Shown here: positions 54,045 to 63,537 of the stretch, piece by piece
Numbering within the stretch: the stretch's first letter is position 1
Layout of the letters: each line of letters starts with the position of its first letter
Source of the DNA: Gallionellales bacterium GWA2_54_124
GTDB lineage: Bacteria > Pseudomonadota > Gammaproteobacteria > Burkholderiales > Gallionellaceae
NCBI GenBank assembly: GCA_001801025.1
Contig: MGWO01000002.1
Span: 248,001-312,000 of the forward strand
Length of the DNA: 64,000 bases
Direction: 5' to 3'
Made by a program: the position numbers and the translations under genes
The notes under the pieces: model-generated
The model's input: the letters and a program-made list of their open reading frames with translations, nothing else
The model's database searches: none
Told to the model about the DNA's origin: nothing

Positions 54045-54797
54045 ATGCGTATACTGATCAGCAATGACGATGGTTATTTCGCACCGGGACTGGCGTGTCT
54101 GGCGCAGCAGCTGGCTAAAATCGCCGAGGTTGTCGTGGTGGCGCCGGAACAGGATCGCAGCGGCGCGAGCAATTCGCTGACGCTGGACCGTCCGTTGAAG
54201 CTGCGCAAAGCGGCCAGCGGCTATTATTATGTCAATGGCACGCCCACCGACTGCGTGCATCTGGCGGTGACCGGTATGCTCGATTATCAGCCGGATATGG
54301 TGGTATCTGGGATTAACGCCGGGGCGAATATGGGCGATGATACGATATATTCGGGTACCGTGGCGGCCGCGACCGAAGGGTATCTGCTGGGCATTCCTTC
54401 CATTGCCATCTCGTTGGTGGGAAGCAATCTGGTGCATTTCGAGACGGCGGCGCGCGTCGCCTCAGAACTTGTGCTGCGCTTTGGCGCTCAGGCGCAACCA
54501 TCACCCTGGCTGCTCAATGTCAATGTGCCCGATGTGCCCTATGATCTGTTGCAGGGGATAGAAGTCACGAGGCTGGGAAAGCGTCACAAGGCAGAACCCG
54601 TGATCAAAGCGCAGAGTCCGTCAGGGGAGACCGTGTACTGGGTCGGCCCCGCAGGACGCGCACAGGATGCGGGCGAGGGGACGGATTTCAATGCGCTGAA
54701 TTTAAAGCGTGCATCGCTCACCCCTTTACAGATCGATCTTACTCAATACAGCCAGATAGATGCCGTGCGCAACTGGCTGGGACAGGATTTGGCATGA
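54045..54797 (+). CDS. surE: 5'/3'-nucleotidase SurE
   Basis: Metal-dependent phosphatase acting on nucleoside monophosphates, linked to stationary-phase survival. The 250-residue product begins [10 protein letters not shown], whose Asp-Asp pair binds the metal, followed by [14 protein letters not shown] and [13 protein letters not shown], and [23 protein letters not shown], all conserved SurE motifs. Length is typical. The stop overlaps the pcm start (ATGA), the standard surE-pcm coupling. Confidence 0.96.
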   Translation: MRILISNDDGYFAPGLACLAQQLAKIAEVVVVAPEQDRSGASNSLTLDRPLKLRKAASGYYYVNGTPTDCVHLAVTGMLDYQPDMVVSGINAGANMGDDTIYSGTVAAATEGYLLGIPSIAISLVGSNLVHFETAARVASELVLRFGAQAQPSPWLLNVNVPDVPYDLLQGIEVTRLGKRHKAEPVIKAQSPSGETVYWVGPAGRAQDAGEGTDFNALNLKRASLTPLQIDLTQYSQIDAVRNWLGQDLA

Positions 54798-55456
54798 CTA
54801 TGCGGCATAGCGGTATCGGAATGACCTCAGCACGAACCCGGCAACGCATGATAGACCGGCTGCGTGATCAGGGGATCGTGGATGAGGCGGTGCTGGCGGC
54901 GATGTATGAAGTGCCGCGACATCTGTTTGTCGATGAGGCGCTGGCAAGCCGTGCCTATGACGACGTCTCTTTGCCGATCAACTATGAACAGACGATTTCG
55001 CAGCCTTATATCGTCGCGCGCATGATAGAAGTGCTGCGCGCCTCGACGACGCGTCCGGTCAAAAAAGTGCTGGAAATCGGTACTGGTTGCGGATATCAGG
55101 CGGCTGTGCTGGCGCATGTGTTTCCCGAGGTGTACAGCATGGAACGCATCGAGCCTTTGTATCAGCGCGCTAAAAGTAAATTGCACGATCTTGCACTCGA
55201 CAACGTGAAGGTGAACTATGCGGACGGCTCGGCAGGTCTGCCTGAAGCTGCGCCTTTCGATGGCATCATCATGGCCGCCGCCGCTCCCGTGATGCTGGCG
55301 GCCTTGCGCGAGCAACTGGCGGTGGGCGGACGTATGGTGCTGCCGGTCGGCCGGCAGGAGCAGTGGTTGTATCTGGTTGAGCGCGATGCGCAGGGATTCC
55401 GCGAATCTCGTCTCGAGCCGGTAAAATTTGTACCTCTTTTGATGGGAAAAGCATGA
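54794..55456 (+). CDS. pcm: Protein-L-isoaspartate O-methyltransferase
   Basis: Repairs isoaspartyl damage in proteins using SAM. The 220-residue product has [22 protein letters not shown], the substrate region with the family Thr/Ser motif in [13 protein letters not shown], and the SAM loop [19 protein letters not shown]. The final part GRMVLPVG is typical. It overlaps surE by 4 bases at its start and nlpD by 4 bases at its end, so the three are one operon. Confidence 0.96.
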   Translation: MTMRHSGIGMTSARTRQRMIDRLRDQGIVDEAVLAAMYEVPRHLFVDEALASRAYDDVSLPINYEQTISQPYIVARMIEVLRASTTRPVKKVLEIGTGCGYQAAVLAHVFPEVYSMERIEPLYQRAKSKLHDLALDNVKVNYADGSAGLPEAAPFDGIIMAAAAPVMLAALREQLAVGGRMVLPVGRQEQWLYLVERDAQGFRESRLEPVKFVPLLMGKA

Positions 55457-56328
55457 GCCGTATCGTCGTCGGGTTGTTAGTCTTGAGTGTATTGGCAGGT
55501 TGCGCCTCCAGCGGCCCGCGTGCGCCGGTTGTCGAGCGCAGCTCAGCACCTACTAAAGCGGCTAAAGCGCCTGTCAAAGCGACTGAAAAGGACTGGCGCC
55601 CGCGTGTGCATGTCGTGCAAAAAGGCGATACGCTGTACGCGATCGCGTTCAATTACGGACTGGATCCGCGCGAGTTGGCAGAACAGAACGGCATTCAGGA
55701 TGCGAATTTGATTAAAGTGGGGCAGCAGATCAATTTGTTTGCAGGCGCGCCACGTGCAGCGGTCGAATCCAAAATGTCGCTGGTTAAAGATCAGCCCAAA
55801 GCCGTGAAATATCCCTATAGTGAGAGCGCGGTCAGTCAGGCCGAAGGCGGCGCAGCCAGGGCTGAAGCCAAGCCTAAAGCTGAAACTAAAGCCGAGCCCA
55901 AACCTGAAGCAAAGCCTGAGAGTAAGGCTGAAACGGTGGCAGAGGCAGATGACGCGCTCGAGTGGAGCATGCCGGCTCAAGGCAAGATCATCGCAGGCTT
56001 TTCCGAAGCGGATAACCGTAAGGGCGTCGATATTGCCGGTAAGCTTGGCCAGTCAGTTTTTGCCAGCGCGCCGGGTAAAGTGGTGTACAGCGGAAGCGGT
56101 TTGAGGGGATACGGTAAGCTTTTGATTGTAAAGCATAATAAAACTTATCTTAGCGCCTATGCGCACAACGATCAGTTGCTGGTCAAGGAAGGCGAATCGG
56201 TGACGCGCGGTCAAAAAATCGCCGAGATGGGCAATTCCGACAGCGATCAGGTCAAGCTGCACTTCGAAGTGCGCCGGCTGGGTAAACCGGTCGATCCGGC
56301 AGGTTATCTGGCACTCAATAAACCTTGA
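55453..56328 (+). CDS. nlpD: NlpD-like outer-membrane lipoprotein, LysM plus degenerate M23 domain
   Basis: Envelope protein that activates cell-wall amidases during division. The 291-residue product has a signal peptide with lipobox LAGC (Cys17), a LysM peptidoglycan-binding domain (about 50-97, VHVVQKGDTLYAIA), an Ala/Lys/Glu/Pro-rich linker (about 130-165) and an M23/LytM domain (about 170-291). The zinc ligands look incomplete: RKGVDIAG lacks the usual first His and KLHFEV replaces HLHFEV, as in non-catalytic NlpD/EnvC activators. It is coupled to pcm. rpoS, often the next gene, is absent here. Confidence 0.93.
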   Translation: MSRIVVGLLVLSVLAGCASSGPRAPVVERSSAPTKAAKAPVKATEKDWRPRVHVVQKGDTLYAIAFNYGLDPRELAEQNGIQDANLIKVGQQINLFAGAPRAAVESKMSLVKDQPKAVKYPYSESAVSQAEGGAARAEAKPKAETKAEPKPEAKPESKAETVAEADDALEWSMPAQGKIIAGFSEADNRKGVDIAGKLGQSVFASAPGKVVYSGSGLRGYGKLLIVKHNKTYLSAYAHNDQLLVKEGESVTRGQKIAEMGNSDSDQVKLHFEVRRLGKPVDPAGYLALNKP

Positions 56329-57194
56329 CTATTCCCTCGGCTATGAATGGGGTGCTGAATGTCGTCAATCACGACCGAAACAGCGCTGCGCTGCACTACG
56401 TTTATCCTGTGATCTCGCGCCGCGCCGGTGGCGTGTCAGTCGGGATCAATCTCAATCCGAATAACGCCTGCAACTGGCGCTGTGTTTACTGTCAGGTGCC
56501 CGATCTGACGCGCGGTACGGCTCCACCGGTCGATTTGAACTTGCTAGGCTGCGAGTTGCACGCCTTTTTAACCGAACTGCTGCACGGCGACTTCATGCAA
56601 AAACGCGTGCCTGTCGAGGCGCGGCGCCTCAATGATATTGCGTTATCCGGTAACGGTGAACCGACCAGCGCGCAGGAATTCACAGAGGTCATCTCATTGA
56701 TCAGTCGGGTGCGCAGGGAGCTGGCGGTGCCGGCTGCTGTCAAGACCGTGCTGATCACCAACGGCAGTCTGCTGCATCGAGCCGAAGTGCAACAGGGCTT
56801 GCGCGAGATGGCAGGCATGAACGGCGAGGTCTGGTTTAAATTCGATCGAGGGAATGCTGAGGGCATGTTGCGGGTGAACGATACGCACGCACGTCTGAAT
56901 CAGGTGCGTTCGAATCTGATCGCTGCGATGTCGTGTTGCCCCACCTGGCTGCAAACCTGCTGGTTTGCGATGGATGGCGCACCGCCTTCAAGTCAGGATG
57001 AAGCCGATTATCTGGCATTTGTCAGTGACATCGTGCGGGCGGGTTATCCGCTGCAGGGCGTGCTGCTCTATGGTCTGGCCCGTCCTTCCATGCAGGCGGA
57101 GTCTGAGCGTTTGTCGGCCCTGCCGGCAGAAGCGATGCAGGCCTTTGCCGTCCGCATTACGCAGTTGGATTTGCCCGTCAAAATCAGTGTCTGA
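56325..57194 (+). CDS. Radical SAM protein
   Basis: The 289-residue product has CNWRCVYC (near residue 49) as the 4Fe-4S site, preceded by GINLNPNNACN, and ALSGNGEPTSAQEF as the GGE-like motif. There is no C-terminal cysteine cluster, so it is a minimal radical SAM protein whose reaction I cannot name. The start is probably TTG at 56325 overlapping the nlpD stop; ATG at 56343 is possible and would lose six residues. It is unrelated in setting to the radical SAM genes of the glycosylation island. Seven bases separate it from the DUF3025 gene. Confidence 0.85.
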   Translation: MTIPSAMNGVLNVVNHDRNSAALHYVYPVISRRAGGVSVGINLNPNNACNWRCVYCQVPDLTRGTAPPVDLNLLGCELHAFLTELLHGDFMQKRVPVEARRLNDIALSGNGEPTSAQEFTEVISLISRVRRELAVPAAVKTVLITNGSLLHRAEVQQGLREMAGMNGEVWFKFDRGNAEGMLRVNDTHARLNQVRSNLIAAMSCCPTWLQTCWFAMDGAPPSSQDEADYLAFVSDIVRAGYPLQGVLLYGLARPSMQAESERLSALPAEAMQAFAVRITQLDLPVKISV

Positions 57195-57201
57195 GGCCGG
57201 T

Positions 57202-58017
57202 ATGACTCACCTTCCACGCCGGGACGCGCTGCTGCAATCGATGCTGTTCGCACCGCTGCATCCGGTGATCGCAACCCTAGCGCCGGACGGTTTTCCCTCT
57301 CTTGAGGATTTAAACCGCATGCTGGCCGTACATCAGCCCTCGGTCGCGTCCGGCTGCAAACTTAGCTTTGTCGCGCAAGGCGCGGGCCGGCTGGCATTTG
57401 AGTCGCAATACGAACCCCGTTGCTATCTGACAGGCGAAGTGCAGACCCGGCAGGACAACTGGCACGATCTGCTCAACGCGCTGGTTTGGCTGACCTATCC
57501 CAATGCGAAAGCCGCGATCAACGTGCGCCATTTTCAGGCGCTGACGCAGGGTGGCTTAGCAGACGAGTCAACCAGTCAGCGCGGCGCGGTGCGCGATACC
57601 AGTACCCTGTTCGATGAATCCGGGGTGATTGTTGCCTGTGCCGACGAGGAACTGGCCGGTTTGCTGCAAAATTTCCGCTGGCGTGAATTGTTCTGGCAGC
57701 GTCGCCAGGCGGTGCGCGAGCGGATGGGCTTTTATATTTTTGGTCATGGCCTGTATGAAAAGGCCCTGCAACCTTATATTGGTATGACCGGTCAGGGGTT
57801 GCTGCTGCCAGTTGCGCAGGAATTTTTCAGATGGACGGCAGAGCAGCAGCGGGCGCATTTAGATCGCAGGCTGGCCGATTATCTGGCAGGGGCCTGCCGC
57901 ACGACGCGCGAACTCTCGCCGGTACCGCTGCTGGGGGTGCCGGGCTGGTCGGCGGATAACGAGTCCGAGTCTTACTATGACAATACCGCGTACTTCCGGC
58001 CGGGCAGACAGCGGTGA
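57202..58017 (+). CDS. DUF3025 domain protein
   Basis: The 271-residue product matches the DUF3025 family, known from proteobacteria and without assigned function. Visible features are RCYLTGEVQTRQDNWHDLLNAL, then WLTYPNAKAAIN, the acidic/His-rich segment QRGAVRDTSTLFDESGV, and FGHGLYEKALQPYIGMTGQG. A metal or nucleic-acid site is conceivable. The ATG at 57202 gives a family-like start; the frame extends upstream only over the preceding gene. It overlaps the DUF3820 gene by 4 bases. Confidence 0.8.
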   Translation: MTHLPRRDALLQSMLFAPLHPVIATLAPDGFPSLEDLNRMLAVHQPSVASGCKLSFVAQGAGRLAFESQYEPRCYLTGEVQTRQDNWHDLLNALVWLTYPNAKAAINVRHFQALTQGGLADESTSQRGAVRDTSTLFDESGVIVACADEELAGLLQNFRWRELFWQRRQAVRERMGFYIFGHGLYEKALQPYIGMTGQGLLLPVAQEFFRWTAEQQRAHLDRRLADYLAGACRTTRELSPVPLLGVPGWSADNESESYYDNTAYFRPGRQR

Positions 58018-58226
58018 AACCCGAGTCCTTGCAACTTCTGGTCACCCGCGTCATGCCCTATGGCAAATACAAAGGGCGTATCATTGCCGACCTGCCGGGG
58101 CATTACCTTAACTGGTTTGCCCGCGAGGGTTTCCCATCCGGTGAACTGGGCAGTTTGCTCGCGCTGATGCAGGAGTTGGATCATAACGGTTTGTCCTCTT
58201 TGCTCGATCCGCTGCGAAAACGTTGA
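58014..58226 (+). CDS. DUF3820 small protein
   Basis: A 70-residue protein of the DUF3820 family, best known from a small virulence-factor-like protein of Pseudomonas and also fused to exonucleases. The core MPYGKYKGRIIADLPGHYLNWFAREGFP is the whole signature. Function is unassigned. The start is GTG overlapping the preceding stop (GTGA), indicating coupling with the DUF3025 gene. Confidence 0.82.
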   Translation: MKPESLQLLVTRVMPYGKYKGRIIADLPGHYLNWFAREGFPSGELGSLLALMQELDHNGLSSLLDPLRKR

Positions 58227-58294
58227 TCGCCGCCCGGGTGGTTGCTGGCAGGTTATCATCCGAGAATGGCTATAATGCCTGTGAGGAGTAAACG

Positions 58295-59770
58295 ATGCAT
58301 CACGGAATTTTTCGAAATGTTCGGACTTATCTGGTGGCGGCGGCCCTGCTGGGTGCAGCACTCGCGCTGGTATCCGCCATTTTTTTCACGCTGGACAATT
58401 TACCCTGGACCGCTTTTTTGACCGGCATACTGGTGGCGTCCGTGCTGGCTGAAGCGGCGCGCGCATCGCGCTCTGAATGGGTGTTGATGCGGCGTACCGC
58501 GCAGTTGTCGTCCTTCAAAGAAAAGCTGGAGCAGGAATCGGCGCTTCGTCGCAGCGTAGAGGAGAAATATGCGGTGTCACAACTGCGTTTACGCCTGATG
58601 GACGAAAAAATTTCCACGATGATCGTCCTTATCGATACCGAAGGGCGCTGCCGTTATCACAACAGAGCTTTTCGTGAATGGCTGCATCTGAAGGCTGAGT
58701 CGATTGAAGGCAGGCCTATCCGCGAGTTGTTCGGATCCCACGCGTATGCCGGTATTGCCACGGCGGTACGGCAATCTCTGGACGGACAGTCGCTGCATTA
58801 CGAGTTTTTGCAGGAGATGCCGGGCGGGGCCTTATACCGGTTGCTGGTTGACCATATCCCTCTGTTTGAAGCGGATGGAAAAATTGCCGGTTTTTATTTT
58901 TTGGCCGAAGACATTACGCAGCGCGGCGATGTGTCGGGTGCAACCGCTGCTCAGAAGTCATCCGTCGCAGCGCTGGATGTCGATCAGCAAATGTATCTGG
59001 ACGTTTTTTCCGAGCAGGTCAGCGGCAGGCCGGACGCGGGCAAGCAGTTTATCGCAGCGATACAGGGGGGAGAGTTTCGCCTGTACTGCCAGTTGATTGC
59101 GCCGCTCCCCGTTGATTCGGGCAGGAGCGCACATTATGAAATCCTGATACGCCTGCTCGAAGAGGAAGGCGGCATGATTCCTCCGGGCGCATTTTTCCCG
59201 CTGGCTGAAAAAAATGGTCTGATGCCCTACCTGGATCGCTGGGTGATAGAACATGTGCTGGACTGGATATCGCACCAGCAAAATGTTGATAAGGACGCCA
59301 TCTTTTTTATCAATGTGGGCGCGGCGACTCTAGGCGATCCGGATTTTCCGGGATTCTTGCAAGGTGCGCTGACCGAGACGGGGATGTCAGGCGGCGTTTT
59401 GTGTTTTGAAGTGGCTCAGACAGATCTGGCGATACGTCACGAAAGTGTTGCCGAATTCGCCCGTCAGGTTAAGCTGTGCGGTTGCCGGGTTGCGTTAAGC
59501 GGCTTTGGTCGCGACTCGGTATCGTTTGATCAGATTCGCGGGTTTGAGGTGGATTTTATTAAAATTGACGGCAGCCTGATTTTCAATCTGCTCAGTAATC
59601 CGGTTGACCTGGCTAAAGTGATATCGATCGATCGGGTTGCCAAAAAAATCGGTGTCAGAACGGTTGCAGAACTGGTTGAAAATGACGAGCTCATCGAAAA
59701 ACTCGGTGAAATCGGTATCGATTTTGCGCAGGGCTTCGGTGTTTCGCGCCCGCGTATCCTGGGCGAGTGA
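58295..59770 (+). CDS. Membrane PAS-EAL protein with degenerate phosphodiesterase site
   Basis: The 491-residue product has two N-terminal membrane helices (about 12-33 and 37-56), a short coiled coil, a PAS domain (about 103-210), and an EAL-type domain (about 240-491). EAL phosphodiesterases cut cyclic di-GMP, but here EAL is EIL (282-284), FEITE is FEVAQ (371-375) and the metal-binding DDFG is SGFG (402-405). Asn340, Lys423, Glu459 and Gln479 remain. Losing both DDFG aspartates should abolish catalysis, so it is more likely a cyclic di-GMP or protein-binding receptor. AGGAG precedes the ATG. Confidence 0.88.
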   Translation: MHHGIFRNVRTYLVAAALLGAALALVSAIFFTLDNLPWTAFLTGILVASVLAEAARASRSEWVLMRRTAQLSSFKEKLEQESALRRSVEEKYAVSQLRLRLMDEKISTMIVLIDTEGRCRYHNRAFREWLHLKAESIEGRPIRELFGSHAYAGIATAVRQSLDGQSLHYEFLQEMPGGALYRLLVDHIPLFEADGKIAGFYFLAEDITQRGDVSGATAAQKSSVAALDVDQQMYLDVFSEQVSGRPDAGKQFIAAIQGGEFRLYCQLIAPLPVDSGRSAHYEILIRLLEEEGGMIPPGAFFPLAEKNGLMPYLDRWVIEHVLDWISHQQNVDKDAIFFINVGAATLGDPDFPGFLQGALTETGMSGGVLCFEVAQTDLAIRHESVAEFARQVKLCGCRVALSGFGRDSVSFDQIRGFEVDFIKIDGSLIFNLLSNPVDLAKVISIDRVAKKIGVRTVAELVENDELIEKLGEIGIDFAQGFGVSRPRILGE

Positions 59771-59810
59771 CGGTTGTGAGTGAGATGACGCGTGTAAGCG
59801 CGGGGGGATG

Positions 59811-60221
59811 ATGGAACATTTCAATTGCTGGTTTTTGCTGGCGTTAATTTTGCTCGCGCTGGAAATGGCGACGGGGACTTTTTATATGCTGGTGCTGTCG
59901 GTTGCGATGGCGGTGGCAGGGTTTGCTGCCATGCTATCAGTCAGTTTGGCGTGGCAGTTCGCGCTTTGTGCGCTGGCGGTGATGTCGGGGCTGGGGATTT
60001 TGCGCGTTCTGAAGGCGCCGTTCATGCCTGATCAATCGAGTATGGATGTCGGGCAGCCGGTGGAGGTTTTGGTCTGGCATGACAACGGCTCGGCGCGGGT
60101 TTTCTACCGGGGGGCTGAGTGGGATGCCGAGCTGGCATCGGCTGATCTGCCGCATCAGGGTACTTTTTATATCAGCGCGGTGCAGGGTGCGACGCTGATT
60201 TTGACGCATCAAAAACTGTAA
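59811..60221 (+). CDS. NfeD-like membrane protein
   Basis: The 136-residue product has two to three N-terminal membrane segments (about 5-70) and a small C-terminal OB-fold-like domain (GQPVEVLVWHDNGSARVFYRGAEWDA), the short NfeD plan. NfeD proteins pair with SPFH/stomatin proteins in membrane microdomains, and such a gene follows 10 bases later. ATG codons at 59808 and 59811 follow a G-rich stretch; the second has better spacing. Confidence 0.87.
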   Translation: MEHFNCWFLLALILLALEMATGTFYMLVLSVAMAVAGFAAMLSVSLAWQFALCALAVMSGLGILRVLKAPFMPDQSSMDVGQPVEVLVWHDNGSARVFYRGAEWDAELASADLPHQGTFYISAVQGATLILTHQKL

Positions 60222-60231
60222 CGGAGGAAAT

Positions 60232-61134
60232 ATGGAAGTCTCATTGTTAGTACTGGTCGCGGCCGTTATTTTTTTAGTCAAAGCGCTCAAGGTTGTGCCG
60301 CAGCAAAATTCCTGGGTCGTCGAGCGCTTGGGGCGCTTTCACGCGGCCTTGCTGCCGGGCCTCAATATTGTGATCCCGTTTGTCGATCGGGTGGCCTACA
60401 AGCATATGCTCAAGGAAGTGCCGCTCGATGTGCCCAGCCAGGTCTGTATTACCCGCGACAATACCCAGTTGACCGTGGATGGTATTTTGTATTTTCAGGT
60501 GACCGATCCTAAGCTGGCTTCCTATGGCACCAGTAATTACATCATGGCGATCACACAACTTGCTCAGACGACCTTGCGTTCGGTGATCGGCAAGATGGAA
60601 TTGGACAAAACCTTCGAGGAACGCGATGACATCAATCGTGCGGTGGTGGCGGCGCTCGACGAGGCCGCGACCAGTTGGGGCGTCAAAGTGTTGCGCTACG
60701 AAATCAAGGATCTGACACCGCCTAAGGAGATCCTCCATGCCATGCAGGCGCAGATTACCGCCGAACGTGAAAAGCGCGCGCTGATCGCCGCCTCCGAAGG
60801 CCGCAAACAGGAGCAGATTAATATCGCCACGGGTGAGCGCGAAGCCTTTATTCAGCGCTCGGAAGGCGAGAAGCAGGCTGCCATCAATACCGCACAAGGG
60901 CAGGCCGAAGCGATCAAGACGGTGGCATCCGCGACCGCACAGGCGATTGAGCAGGTCGCGACAGCGATACAGTCGCCGGGCGGCATGGATGCGGTCAATC
61001 TGAAGGTGGCCGAGCAATATGTGGCAGCGTTCGGCAACGTGGCAAAAGCGGGCAATACCCTGATTTTGCCGGGGAATCTGGCCGATATGGGCTCCATGGT
61101 GGCCGCTGCGATGAATATCGTTAAATCGCGCTGA
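60232..61134 (+). CDS. qmcA: SPFH/stomatin family protein, QmcA-like
   Basis: The 300-residue product has one N-terminal membrane helix (about 3-18) and an SPFH domain (about 20-190: VVPQQNSWVVERLGRF, TRDNTQLTVDGILYFQ, ALDEAATSWGVKVLRYEIKDLTPP), then a long helical region (about 195-265) rich in Ala, Glu and Gln. Stomatin-like proteins form membrane scaffolds, and QmcA is the enterobacterial member. GGAGG lies before the ATG. It is almost certainly co-transcribed with the NfeD gene. Confidence 0.9.
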   Translation: MEVSLLVLVAAVIFLVKALKVVPQQNSWVVERLGRFHAALLPGLNIVIPFVDRVAYKHMLKEVPLDVPSQVCITRDNTQLTVDGILYFQVTDPKLASYGTSNYIMAITQLAQTTLRSVIGKMELDKTFEERDDINRAVVAALDEAATSWGVKVLRYEIKDLTPPKEILHAMQAQITAEREKRALIAASEGRKQEQINIATGEREAFIQRSEGEKQAAINTAQGQAEAIKTVASATAQAIEQVATAIQSPGGMDAVNLKVAEQYVAAFGNVAKAGNTLILPGNLADMGSMVAAAMNIVKSR

Positions 61135-61151
61135 TTTGGGGGCCGATATTC

Positions 61152-61508
61152 ATGACTAAACCTGATCACGCCCGACTCGATCGCGTCGTTGCCGATGCGC
61201 GTAAGCAAAGCGAATTGCGCGAGGCGGGGTATCGCGAGCGCGCACTTAAACTTTACCCTTGGATATGCGGGCGGTGTGCACGCGAATTCTCCGGTGTGCG
61301 CCTGCGCGAGTTGACGGTGCACCATAAGGATCACAATCACGACAACAACCCTACCGATGGCAGCAACTGGGAGTTGCTCTGTCTGTACTGCCACGATAAC
61401 GAGCATTCGCGCGTGCTGGAGGAGGCGGGGCGACACCGTTCCGCTGACTTGCAAAAGCTGGCGACGCACAATCCTTTCGCTGCCTTGCAGGGTCTGCTGA
61501 AAAAATGA
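61152..61508 (+). CDS. yajD: YajD-like HNH nuclease family protein
   Basis: The 118-residue product has an HNH core: CGRCAREF and CLYCHDNEHS are the two zinc CxxC units, and the HHKDHNHDNN segment between them supplies the catalytic-type histidines. YajD proteins are small, widely conserved, and of uncertain biological role. Length is standard. It follows qmcA by 17 bases and precedes rep by 28 bases. Confidence 0.9.
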   Translation: MTKPDHARLDRVVADARKQSELREAGYRERALKLYPWICGRCAREFSGVRLRELTVHHKDHNHDNNPTDGSNWELLCLYCHDNEHSRVLEEAGRHRSADLQKLATHNPFAALQGLLKK

Positions 61509-61536
61509 CGGTATTCGGTATGCCTGCCTCCGCCTC

Positions 61537-63537
61537 ATGTTAAGCAAACTCAATGCCGAGCAGCGCGAAGCGGCCATGTACCTCGACGGCCCCCTTTTGG
61601 TGCTGGCGGGGGCCGGCAGCGGCAAGACGCGCGTGATCACCCACAAGATCGCCTATCTGGTGGAGGAGTGCGGCTACGCTGCGCGCAATATTGCGGCAAT
61701 CACCTTTACCAATAAGGCGGCCAATGAAATGCGGGAGCGCGTGGGACTGCTGTTGCCGGGAAAAAGTGCCAAAGGGCTGGTGGTCAGCACTTTTCATTCG
61801 CTGGGGATGACAATACTGCGCGCCGAGGCCAAGCTGCTGGGCTATAAGCCGCAGTTTTCGATTTTCGATTCGAGCGATACCTTTAAAATCATCAGCGAAC
61901 TGACCAATTCGGGCGATAAGCAGGAAATACGGGATATACAGACGCAAATTTCGAACTGGAAGTCGGCCTTCGTTGCGCCGGAGCAGGCGGTGGTGGTGGC
62001 CGACAGTGCGGAAGTTGAAGCCTATGCGCGGATTTATATGCGCTATCAGGAAACGCTGCGCGCCTATCAGGCGGTGGATTTCGACGATCTGATTCATCTG
62101 CCGGTGCTCTTGTTCAAGGATCATCCCGACGCTTTGCTGCGCTGGCAGCATAAGTTGCGCTATTTATTGATCGACGAATATCAGGACACCAACGATTGTC
62201 AGTATCAGTTGACCCGCTTGCTGGCGGGCGCGCGTGCGGCCTTTACCGCCGTGGGCGATGATGATCAGGCGATCTATGCGTGGCGCGGGGCGAGCATCGA
62301 GAATCTGCACAATTTGCGCACCGATTACAGCCAGTTGCGCGTGATCAAGTTAGAGCAGAATTACCGTTCCTCGCAGCGCATTTTGAAAGTGGCCAACGAG
62401 CTGATCAACCACAATACCAAGGTGTTCGAAAAAAAGCTGTGGAGCGATCACGGCATCGGCGATCCGATCCGCGTTTACGCCGCACGTGACGACGAGCATG
62501 AAGCCGAGAGCGTGGTAATGAAACTGGTCACGCACAAGTTCGAGAATCAAGCCAAGTTTTCCGATTACGCGATTTTGTATCGCAGCAATTATCTGTCGCG
62601 GGCTTTTGAAGAGCAGTTGCGCGCGCAGCGCGTGCCCTATACCGTCAGCGGCGGCACCTCGTTTTTCGACAAGCCCGAGATCAAGGACATTACCGCTTAT
62701 CTGCGTTTGATCGCCAACCCGGACGACGATCCGGCTTTCATCCGCGCCATCACCACGCCTAAACGCGGTATCGGCAATACCACGCTGGAGAAACTGGGCA
62801 GTCATGCAGGTCTGCGTCACATCAGTCTGTTCGAGGCGGCGTTCGACGTGCAGATCGAACAGTTGCTGCCTCCGCGCCAGTATGAAGATCTGATGATTTT
62901 TTGCAGATTTATCAACCGGCTGGAGGATAGGGCCGAATCCGACCCTTGCGGCGAACTGCTCGACGAACTCTTGCGCGCGATCAATTACGAAACCTGGCTG
63001 TACGACTCGTCCGATGCGCGTCAGGCGGAGAGTAAATGGAAGAACGTCGAGGATTTTATCGGCTGGCTCAAGCGCAAATCCGAAGCGGATGAAAAATCCC
63101 TGATCGCCATGGTGCAGACGATTGCGCTGATCAATATGCTGGAGGGCAAGGATAAGGAGCAGGAGGCGGTCTCGCTCTCTACCTTGCATGCGGCTAAGGG
63201 GCTGGAGTTTCCGCACGTGTTTATCATCGGTGCCGAGGAGGATATCCTGCCGTTTCGCGACAGCGACGCTAAAGGTATCGAAGAGGAGCGCCGCCTGATG
63301 TATGTCGGTGTGACCCGCGCCGAGCGCACGTTGCAGATCAGTTACTGTAAGCGCCGCCGGCGCGGTAAGGACTGGGCGCTGTGTGAACCGAGCCGGTTTT
63401 TAGAGGAAATGCCCCAGAGCGAACTGGTTTATGCGGGCGGTCATGCGGAGGCGGTTCAGGTGGTGACGAAGGACGAAGGGATGGATAAACTCGCCAGATT
63501 AAAAGCGATGCTGGCGAAACCGGCGGCAGAATTATGA
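61537..63537 (+). CDS. rep: ATP-dependent DNA helicase Rep
   Basis: Superfamily 1A 3'-5' helicase that clears proteins ahead of replication forks. The 666-residue product has Walker A AGAGSGKT (motif I, near residue 25), TFTNKAANEMRER (motif Ia), DEYQDTN (motif II), GDDDQAIYAWRGA (motif III), LEQNYRSS (motif IV), TLHAAKGLEFPHVF (motif V) and EERRLMYVGVTRAE (motif VI). Length and motif variants favour Rep over UvrD. The stop overlaps the next start (ATGA). Confidence 0.93.
   Translation: MLSKLNAEQREAAMYLDGPLLVLAGAGSGKTRVITHKIAYLVEECGYAARNIAAITFTNKAANEMRERVGLLLPGKSAKGLVVSTFHSLGMTILRAEAKLLGYKPQFSIFDSSDTFKIISELTNSGDKQEIRDIQTQISNWKSAFVAPEQAVVVADSAEVEAYARIYMRYQETLRAYQAVDFDDLIHLPVLLFKDHPDALLRWQHKLRYLLIDEYQDTNDCQYQLTRLLAGARAAFTAVGDDDQAIYAWRGASIENLHNLRTDYSQLRVIKLEQNYRSSQRILKVANELINHNTKVFEKKLWSDHGIGDPIRVYAARDDEHEAESVVMKLVTHKFENQAKFSDYAILYRSNYLSRAFEEQLRAQRVPYTVSGGTSFFDKPEIKDITAYLRLIANPDDDPAFIRAITTPKRGIGNTTLEKLGSHAGLRHISLFEAAFDVQIEQLLPPRQYEDLMIFCRFINRLEDRAESDPCGELLDELLRAINYETWLYDSSDARQAESKWKNVEDFIGWLKRKSEADEKSLIAMVQTIALINMLEGKDKEQEAVSLSTLHAAKGLEFPHVFIIGAEEDILPFRDSDAKGIEEERRLMYVGVTRAERTLQISYCKRRRRGKDWALCEPSRFLEEMPQSELVYAGGHAEAVQVVTKDEGMDKLARLKAMLAKPAAEL

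Noticed and set aside
62350-63216. 288-codon open frame antisense to rep
   Set aside because: Complementary to the helicase coding sequence, with no recognisable domain or start signal.
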